The notes below the pieces were generated by a model, which worked only from the letters and a program-made list of their open reading frames with translations, did not search any database and was not told the origin of the DNA. Shown piece by piece: positions 57,310-64,000 of a stretch of 64,000 nt of DNA. The stretch lies in NCBI GenBank assembly GCA_950295325.1, contig OX485808.1, positions 18,620,527 to 18,684,526 of the forward strand, in the 5' to 3' direction. The position numbers and the translations under genes were made by a program. This DNA is from Polytrichum commune (taxonomy: Eukaryota > Streptophyta > Polytrichopsida > Polytrichales > Polytrichaceae). Position 1 is the stretch's first letter; every line of letters begins with the position of its first letter.

Positions 57310-57620
57310 CATTGGTGGGATGTTGGTGAGGTACAAGGATGTATTCACCAATGTGTTGTCCAAAATGTTACCGCCAACGAGTGGAAAAAAAAAAAAAAAA
57401 AAAAAAAAACTTGCTCAACGAGAGATTGAATTCTTGAGGTATGTGATGACAAAGGAAGTTGGTGGATGAACATGACAAATGTCAAGGCAATCCAAGAGGA
57501 GAATTGGCCCTTGACTCAAGAGAAGGGCTAAGGTCATTTGTTGGCCTAGCCAACTACTACCACCACTTCATTCGAGGTGTTTCTAAGGTTGCTAGGACCT
57601 TAGTCAACTTGTTGGACAAA
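57310..57620 (+). pseudogene. Reverse-transcriptase relic of J, catalytic core deleted
   Basis: The N-terminal edge R-Y-K-D-V-F-T-N-V-L is followed, across an A25 run (57385-57409), by A-Q-R-E-I-E-F-L-R-Y and then L-R-S-F-V-G-L-A-N-Y-Y-H-H-F-I-R. In Ty3/gypsy RT these two parts flank the fingers and palm, including the L-P-Q-G and Y-x-D-D motifs; the whole region between them is missing. I estimate a loss of roughly 150-200 residues from the usual family layout. Other copies have the same join. Confidence 0.85.
57385..57409 (+). repeat. A25 run at the RT deletion scar
   Basis: GAGTGG followed by 25 A; element B has GAGTGAAAAAATAAC at the same place. Confidence 0.95.
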
Positions 57621-58745
57621 TGGCTATCCCAAGAGTGGGATGAGCCTTGTCACCAAGCCTTTGGGGAGCTCAAGAGCAAGTTTCCTTCACAAGATGTGGT
57701 TAAGTTCCCGAGCTTTCACAAGCATTTTGAGATGCACATGGAAGCGAAGGACTTTACCATCGGCGGATGTTGGTCCAAGATGGATGACCATTGCTTATGG
57801 GAGCATTAAGCTCCATGGTTGTCGAACCTTGTACGGCTTGTGCAAGAAATGGTTATCCCAAGAGTGGGATGAGCCTTGCCACCAAGCCTTTTGGGGAGCT
57901 TAAGACCAAGTTCTCTTCGCCACCCGTGCTCAAGTTCGTGGAGTTTGACAAACCTTTGAGGTGCATACGGGGGCAAGTGACTTTAGCATTGGCGGATGTT
58001 GAGGCAAAATGGATGCCCTTTGCATATGCGAGCATGAAGCTCGATGGTTGTCCGACCTTGTCCAACTTGTGCAAGAAATGGCTATCCCAAGAGTGGGATG
58101 AGCATTGTTACCAAGTCTTTAAGGAGCTTAAGAGCAAGCTCTCTTCGCCGCCCGTGCTCAAGTTTGCGAAATTTGACAAACCTTTTGAGATGCATACGGG
58201 GGCGAGTGACTTTACCATTGGCGGATGTTGATCCAAGATGGATGCCCATTGCATATGGGAGCATTAAGCTTAAAGGTTGTCAAACCTTGTGCGACTTGTG
58301 AAAGAAATGGCTATCTTAAGAGTGGGATGAGCCTTGCCCCCAAAGTCTTTGGGGAGCTTAATACAAAGTTGTCTTTGCCACCCGTGTTCAAGTTCGCGGA
58401 GTTTGACAAACCTTTTGAGGTGAATACGGGGTGGCGAGTGACTTTGCCATTGGCGGATGGTTAATGTAAGATGGATGGCCATTGCATATGAGAGCGTTAA
58501 GCTTGATGGTTATCCGACCTTATCCGACTTGTGAAAGAAATGGCTATCCCAAGAGTGGGATGAGCCTTGCCACCAAGTCTTTAGGGAGCTTGAGAGCAAG
58601 TGTTCTTAGACGCCCGTGCTCAAGTTCGCGGAGCTTGACAAACCTTTTGAGGTGCATACGGGGTTGATTAACTTTGCCAATGGCGGATTGTTGATGTAAG
58701 ATGGATGGCCATTGCATATGGGAGCATGAAGCTCGATGGTTGTCA
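57600..58745 (+). repeat. 229-bp tandem array of J, five units
   Basis: TGGCTAT (TGGTTAT in unit 2) at 57621, 57850, 58079, 58308 and 58541 (spacings 229, 229, 229, 233). Unit 1 is the most diverged (S-Q-D-V-V-K-F-P, V/M-H-M-E-A-K-D-F); units 2-5 carry P-P-V-L/F-K-F and F-E-V/M-H-T-G-A-S-D-F or decayed forms. The normal protein has one copy of this segment, at the RT thumb/RNase H border, where H-T-D-A-S supplies the first RNase H Asp. Every unit has lost that Asp. Confidence 0.95.
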
Positions 58746-59070
58746 AAGAAGACAACCAACTCATGACAAAGAACTTCTTTGTCGTAGTGCATTGCTTGAA
58801 GATGTGGCGACACTATTTGGGGTCGCACAAAGCAAAGGTCTACATGGACAATGTGTCCTAAAAGAATTTTGACATTCAAGCGCAAGTAAGCGCCAAGTCA
58901 TTGCGTTGGCATGATAGTTTGGCGCTTATGAAGGTGGATTTGATCCACAAACCGGACCGTGGAAATGTGGTGCCGGATGCGCGAAGTAGACCGGATGAGT
59001 TCCAAGCAATGAGAACCATCCAAACCTTGTGGCTAATGTGTGCCGGCGAAGGAAACTTGTGATGCAAGAT
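58680..59070 (+). pseudogene. RNase H C-terminal relic of J
   Basis: After the array: A-I-A-Y-G-S-M-K-L, then frameshifted equivalents of W-R-H-Y-L-G, M-D-N-V, and the tail H-K-P-D-R-G-N-V-V-P-D-A-R-S-R (the K-P-G-K-x-N-V-V-A-D-A-L-S-R signature of the family). Confidence 0.7.
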
Positions 59071-60123
59071 ACGGGAGGGGTAAATTAACTACCCCAAAAG
59101 CACAAAAACTTTTAGGTGAACTTCGCAAGAGCAAGGTGCTCAAAGAGGTTAAGTTGGTGGACGGATTGTTCAAGTGCAAGCAAAGTTGGGTGTATGTGCC
59201 ACAAGGCAAGTTGAGGCTATCGGTTTTGAAGGAGGAATTTGATAGTCCTATTGCCGGCCTTAGAGGAGAAAGAAAAAACCGCCATAGAATGGTGTCATGG
59301 AGGTACCATTGGCGGTGCATAAAGGAAGATATAGCCCACTTTGTGAAGGCTTGAATCAAAGTGCAAAGTGAACCGAGCCTCTTATCAAAAGCAAGGCGGT
59401 TTCTTGCAACCGTTGCCTATCCCGTCGGCGCCATGGCATGGTATGTGCATGGACTTGATCACAAGTTTGCCGGAGTCACATGGGTATGATGCCATCTTGT
59501 TGATGGTAGAGTGGTTTGCCAAGTTGGCACACATGGTGCCGATTGTGGGAACCGCCACCGCGTTGGAGACCGCATAGCCTTTTCTCAAAGGATGGTTGAG
59601 GCACCACGGGTTGCCAAGAGTGATTGTGTGGGATCAAGATCCAAAGTTCACAAGTGCATTTTCAATGCATTTCTCTAAAGAGGTTGTATTGAAACTAAGG
59701 TTTAGCACGGCCGTATATTCCCAAATGGATGGGAAAACAAAGCGTGTGAATGGAGACTTGAAGCAATACTTGAGGAACTTGGTGGGGGCGGACCAAGGAG
59801 ATTGGGCGGACTATGTGGGTCGAGCGGAGTGTAATTGCAATGTAGCCACGCACTTGGCTACCAAGGGGTGGTCTTTGGTGGTGGCTTATGGAGTGGATGC
59901 GCTCCAACCTATTAACCTAGCTCTCGAGGGGGCACATTCAACACTAGAGTTTAACCAAGATGGTGAGGACTTGGCCAAGGATGGTAAACAAGTCTTGGAG
60001 ATGACCAAGTTGTTGGTGGAGAAAGCCCGAAGGTGCTACGGAGTGCTAGTAAATGCCGGAAGACGCGAAGTGGAGAATGAGGTGGGCCAAAAGGTGTTGT
60101 TGAATGTGAACAACTTCACTTAG
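59040..60123 (+). pseudogene. Integrase relic of J
   Basis: 59040-59354: zinc-finger part, with H-R-M-V-S-W-R-Y-H and ending F-V-K-A-TGA. 59368-59577: first Asp in C-M-D-L-I-T-S-L-P-E-S-H-G-Y-D, ending E-T-A-TAG. 59596-60123: V-W-D-Q-D-P-K-F (second Asp), K-T-K-R-V-N where the Glu is expected, and the C-terminal V-G-Q-K-V-L-L-N-V. The next part ends H-V-S-L-R-K-S-F-TAG at about 60273. Confidence 0.88.
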
Positions 60124-60407
60124 CCGGAAGGCCTCGCTCCAAAAGTTCATGTCCAAAATTGGAGCTTCGTTTTCCATTGTGGAACAAGTGTTCAAGGACA
60201 TGTATAAGTTGGAATTACCGCCCAAGATCAAAGTGCATCCGACATTTCATGTCTCATTACGAAAGTCATTTTAGGACGACACCTTGTGGCCCGATCACAA
60301 GCAAGTGATTAGGCCACGTCCCGACCTTGTGGAGGTCATTTGGAACATGAGGTAAGAGGGCATCCTCAAGTGTAGGAAGCCCAAGTGAAAATGAAAGAAA
60401 ATGTACA

Positions 60408-60554
60408 AAGGAGTACTTGGTGAAATGGTGAGGATACCATGAGAAAGAAGCCGTTTGGGTAGTGGCAAGAGACATGATGAACGCCAAGGAATTGGTAAAG
60501 CACTTTGAAGAAACTAAGGCTAGACATTCCAATAAAATGAAGCGTAGGCATTGA
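60408..60554 (+). pseudogene. Chromodomain relic of J
   Basis: K-E-Y-L-V-K-W-TGA-G-Y-H-E-K-E-A-V-W-V-V-A-R-D-M, ending K-M-K-R-R-H-stop. The aromatic and acidic residues of the fold are kept around the stop. Confidence 0.78.
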
Positions 60555-61351
60555 TGAGGACATCAATCTCCTTTAGTGGGGGAGAGACGCTAGTAGCACA
60601 CTTAGCTTCGAGGCTAATTGCTCCACAACATGAACTTGTTCTTTGGCTTGAGGGAATAAAGTCCAAACTTTAGTGGTGCAAAGAGAAAAGTATGAGATGA
60701 GGTCCTAGTCTTGTACTTGTGCTTGGTTAATGGAAGAGGGGGAATAGATATGCCAAACTAGGTTGGGTAAGCCGAGTAATTGGGGGCCATGGCTTGGAGG
60801 GGTCTTGGATAAAACCAAGAAACTTCTTCGTTATGGGCTTGTCCGGGCGGGGGCAAGGTGATGGCGCGTGCTCATAAAAGTGCTACCCGCGAGCTAACGA
60901 GAGTTGGCGCATGGGAGTCATGAACCCATGTCTCGAAAGAGCAAAGTGGGAACCGAGTCGGGCGGGACTTGGCATCACCCCCGTGCGATCGAGGCGTGGC
61001 TTAACAATGGAAAGCCATCTCGGAGTTGCAACCGAGACAACTTAGTGGAAGCGTTGAGGTCTCGCCTAGATGTGTCACGTTAGGCTAGTGGAGCCTAACG
61101 GGGGAGGCCCCAAAGGAGGGGCAACCCAAGTGAGTCCCAAAGTAGGTGGGTCTAGTATAGGTTAGGTCCTTGGAGGAGTTCCAAGGTCGCTAACGGAACA
61201 CCTAGTAACGACACCTTTGGGACTATGCCAAATTTGAAGATGCATTGTGGGGGTCGCGCCCTAAGATAAACACAATGCGGCACCATAGAGGATGGCAACT
61301 TGAGAATTGGTGTGCCGACTACGAGTATAGTCGATGAGGGCATCGACTCCG
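60555..61351 (+). other. 3' untranslated region of J, no gene
   Basis: About 800 bp between the chromodomain stop and the purine tract; conserved among copies. Contains GTTAGGCTAGTGGAGCCTAAC, an inverted repeat (61079-61099), and GCGTGCTCATAAAAGTGC. Confidence 0.65.
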
Positions 61352-61366
61352 TTTGGTGGGGGTGAG
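61352..61366 (+). promoter_or_regulatory. Polypurine tract of J
   Basis: TTTGGTGGGGGTGAG directly before the LTR. Confidence 0.8.
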
Positions 61367-62342
61367 TGTCGCGCACCTCTCCATGAAGAGTGCCCGAAAC
61401 ACCGTGGGCACAAGGGGGACCCCGGAGTGACACCCGGGACTTGTGGCGCCGTTGGTGAGAGGGCCCAAGTGATCCTAGTGTGGGTGAGGTCCCCGGGCGT
61501 TGGGAACGCCTCCCACCCACGGAGACTAGGATGCACAAGGGTAAGGTCATAAGCTATGCGTAGCTCATGGCGTGGTGATTCTAGAATGCTCAAGATCACC
61601 TCAATCGGAGGTGTGAGCTAGGAGTTATGGCCATTTGAGTGGGGCGCTGTCCCAGGACAGCGCCCTGGTACAGCAGTGCCTGGGAGTGATTCCCGGGACT
61701 GCCAAGGTTCAAACAAGCATAACTTCCTCAAGACTTGCTCAAATGGAGCAAGTGAGGAGTCCATCGGCATCTACGTGAAGCGTAGATGAAAATGAAGTGG
61801 TTGGTTGTTATGATCAGACATCATACAAGGAAGTTATGATGGTCTGAAGCTGCTGGGGGGGTTCTAGGCCCAGCAGCTAAAGGAAAATGTCCACTTGGCC
61901 CCAACTCTTGGTAGAGAGACAAGAGGTTGGTTGGCGGTGGGGTAGGGGCCCCGTGTAGAGTCCTAGAGGCTTATATGGGTGAGGTGGTGTGGCCTCACCC
62001 ACCCGAGGCCGAACGGCACGGCCTCCATGGGCTTTGGCCCATTGTGAGGCCATAGTTGCCTAGTATGGTTCGGGTTGTTGTAGTGTTGCTCCGGCAACAC
62101 GATGATCAACATAGGATTGGACTTCCATGGATGGAAGTCCACATCAAAGAAATGGGTTACCGATTAAGGGGTGAGTCCCGAAAGCAAAGTAGGAGGGTTG
62201 GTTCCCCTTCTATGAACTATATGGTCCGGGGTAAGAGGAGCTAACCATTAGCATGGCGGTATGCGAAGGGTTAGCGCTCGTAACCTTTGCTAGAATTGAA
62301 AATTGGCAAGATTGTCAAGGGGGGCTAGCAAGGGTTGCGACA
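61367..62342 (+). repeat. 3' LTR of J
   Basis: 976 bp, followed by the TSD CTTAC. Confidence 0.95.
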
Positions 62343-62574
62343 CTTACCTCATGTTCCAAATGACGTCCACAAGGTCGGGACGTGGCCTAATCACTTGCTT
62401 GTGATCGGGCCATAAGGTGTCGTCCTAAAATGACTTTCGTAATGAGACATGAAATGTCGGATGCACTTTGATCTCCGGCGGTAATTCCAACTTATATATG
62501 TCCTTGACCACTTGTTCCACAATGGGAAACGGAGCTCCAATTTTGGACATGAACTTTGGAGTGAGGCCTTCCGG

Positions 62575-63562
62575 CTAAGTGAAGTTGTTCACATTCAACA
62601 ACGCCTTTTGGCACACCTCATTCTCCACTTCGCGTCTTCCGGCATTGATTTGCACTCCGTAGCACCTTCGGGCTTTCTCCACCAACAACTTGGTCATCTC
62701 CAAGACTTGTTCACGCTTCTTGGCCAAGTCCTCACCATCTTGGTTGAACTCTAGTGTTGAATGTGCCCCCTCGAGAGCTAGGTTAATAGGTTGGAGCGCA
62801 TCCACTCCATAAGCCACCACCAAAGACCACCCCTTGGTAGCCAAGTGCGTGGCTACATTGCAATTACACTCCGCTCGACCCACATAGTCCGCCCAATCTC
62901 CTTGGTCCGCCCCCACCAAGTTCCTCAAGTATTGCTTCAAGACTCCATTCACACGCTCCGATTTCCCATTCATTTGGGAATGCAAGGTCGTGCTAAACCT
63001 TAGTTTCATTCCGACCTCTTTAGAGAAATGCATTGAAAATGCACTTGTGAACTTTGGATCTTGATCCCACACAATCACTCTTGGCAACCCGTGGTGCCTC
63101 AACCATCCTTTGAGAAAAGGCTATGCGGTCTCCAACGCGGTGGCGGTTCCCACAATCGGCACCATGTGTGCCCACTTGGCAAACCGCTCTACCATCAACA
63201 AGATGGCATCATACCCATGTGACTCCGGCAAACTTGTGATCAAGTCCATGCACATACCATGCCATGGCGCCAACGGGATAGGCAACGGTTGCAAAAAGCC
63301 GCCTTGCTTTTTGTAAGAGGCTCGGTTCACTTGGCACTTTGATTCAAGCCTTCACAAAGTGGGCTATATCTTCCTTTATGCACCGCCAATGGTACCTCTT
63401 TGACACCATTCTATGGCGGCTTTTTCTTTCTCCTCTATGGCCGGCAATAGGACTATCATATTCCTCCTTTAAAACCGATAGCCTCAACTTGCCTTGTGGC
63501 ACATATACCCGACTTTGTTTGCACTTGAACAATCCGTCCACCAACTTAACCTCTTTGAGCAC
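62575..63562 (-). pseudogene. Integrase relic of I
   Basis: 63344-63562 zinc-finger part with TGA at the Cys; 63121-63330 first Asp; 62575-63102 second Asp and Glu (K-S-E-R-V-N, so the full D-D-E set is present but split by stops). Confidence 0.87.
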
Positions 63563-63733
63563 CTTGCTCTTGCGAAGCTCACCTAAAAGCTTTTGTGCTT
63601 TGGGGTAGTTAATTTACCCCTCCCGTATCTTGCATCACAAGTTTCCTTTGCCGGCACACATTAGCCACAAGGTTTGGATGGTTCTCATTGCTTGGAACTC
63701 TTCCGGTCTACTTCGCGCATCCGGCACCACATT

Positions 63734-64000
63734 TGTCGCAACCCTTGCTAGCCCCCCTTGACAATCTTGCCAATTTTCGTTTCTAGCAAAGGTTACGAGC
63801 GCTAACCATTCGCATTCCGCCATGCTAATGGATAGCTCCTCTTACCCCGGACCAATAGTTCATAGGAGGGAACCAACCCTCCTACTTTGCTTTCGGGACA
63901 CACCCCTTTAATCGGTAACCAACCCCTTTAATCGGTAACCAATCCTTAGATGTGGACTTCCATCCATGGAAGTCCAATCTTATGTTGATCATCGCGTTGC
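63734..64000 (-). repeat. K: left part of an LTR inserted in I
   Basis: Starts TGTCGCAACC after ACATT (likely TSD, 63729-63733) and runs off the window. Carries the duplicated TTTAATCGGTAACC variant seen in C. Whether it is a solo LTR or a full element cannot be seen. Confidence 0.92.

Larger units (their letters stand above)
55095..62342 (+). mobile_element. Element J: complete plus-strand copy inside I; reference copy
   Basis: 7,248 bp with TSD CTTAC (55090-55094, 62343-62347). 5' LTR 55095-56070; primer site 56073-56084; gag relic; a single 56-bp unit at about 56718-56760; protease relic; RT scar with an A25 run; five-unit 229-bp array; RNase H relic; integrase relic; chromodomain relic; 3' untranslated region; purine tract 61352-61366; 3' LTR 61367-62342. 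One LTR difference by eye (near 55444 versus 61716). Confidence 0.95.
53104..63733 (-). mobile_element. Element I: minus-strand copy inside H, split by J and cut again by K
   Basis: Left TSD AGTGG (53099-53103). 3' LTR 53104-54077; 3' untranslated region about 54094-54891; chromodomain relic 54892-55038; J at CTTAC; integrase region 62343-63562; RNase H side to 63733, where the LTR of K starts. The 5' end is beyond the window. Confidence 0.9.

Overview
This is eukaryotic nuclear DNA, almost certainly from a land plant with a large, repeat-rich genome. About 92% of the window (all but roughly 11014-13492 and 43587-46063) is built from copies of ONE family of Ty3/gypsy chromovirus-type LTR retrotransposon, inserted into one another in both orientations. 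The LTR is about 975 bp. In sense orientation it starts TGTCGCGCAC and ends GGGTTGCGACA. The primer-binding site TGGTATCAGAGC, complementary to the 3' end of initiator tRNA-Met, follows the 5' LTR, and a purine tract (TTGGTGGGGGTGAG) precedes the 3' LTR. There are 18 LTRs, and 5-bp target-site duplications (TSDs) let most of the nesting be solved.

Layout. 1-9037: minus-strand tandem LTR-internal-LTR-internal-LTR array (A' then A). 9038-11013: 3' end of a plus element (Z). 11014-12480: a different, decayed transposon-type ORF. 12480-13492: older intergenic DNA. 13493-43586: element B (+, TSD GAGAG). Inside B are C (-, 16835-32045, TSD CAATG), which holds D (+, 17980-25978, TSD AAAGG); E (-, 33327-40386, TSD CCAAA); and solo LTR F (-, 41063-42038, TSD GGAGG). 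43587-46063: the other flank of B, with a 31-bp tandem repeat, a tRNA-like promoter motif and the 3' end of a SWIM zinc-finger gene on the minus strand. That gene is cut by element G (-, from 46064). G holds H (+, from 51525), H holds I (-, from 53104), and I holds J (+, 55095-62342, TSD CTTAC) and the start of K (-, 63734 to the window end).

The biology. Paired LTRs differ by none to about three changes, so the insertions are recent, yet no copy here can make its own enzymes. The examined copies share the same lesions: the reverse-transcriptase catalytic core is deleted, the protease D-T-G reads D-K-E, the first RNase H aspartate is replaced, the integrase zinc-finger cysteine codon is TGA, there is an amber codon between the first and second integrase Asp, and all but one chromodomain carry a TGA. 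Because these lesions are common to separate insertions they predate them; I infer a non-autonomous family that lives on proteins supplied in trans by a related intact element. The internal region also carries two tandem arrays derived from coding sequence (a 229-bp unit present 2-5 times and a ~56-bp unit present 1-6 times). The LTR carries many near-perfect hairpins, including a 24-bp palindrome.

Coordinates of LTRs and TSDs were read directly. Domain names rest on recognition of motifs, not on database searches. LTR mismatch counts were made by eye.
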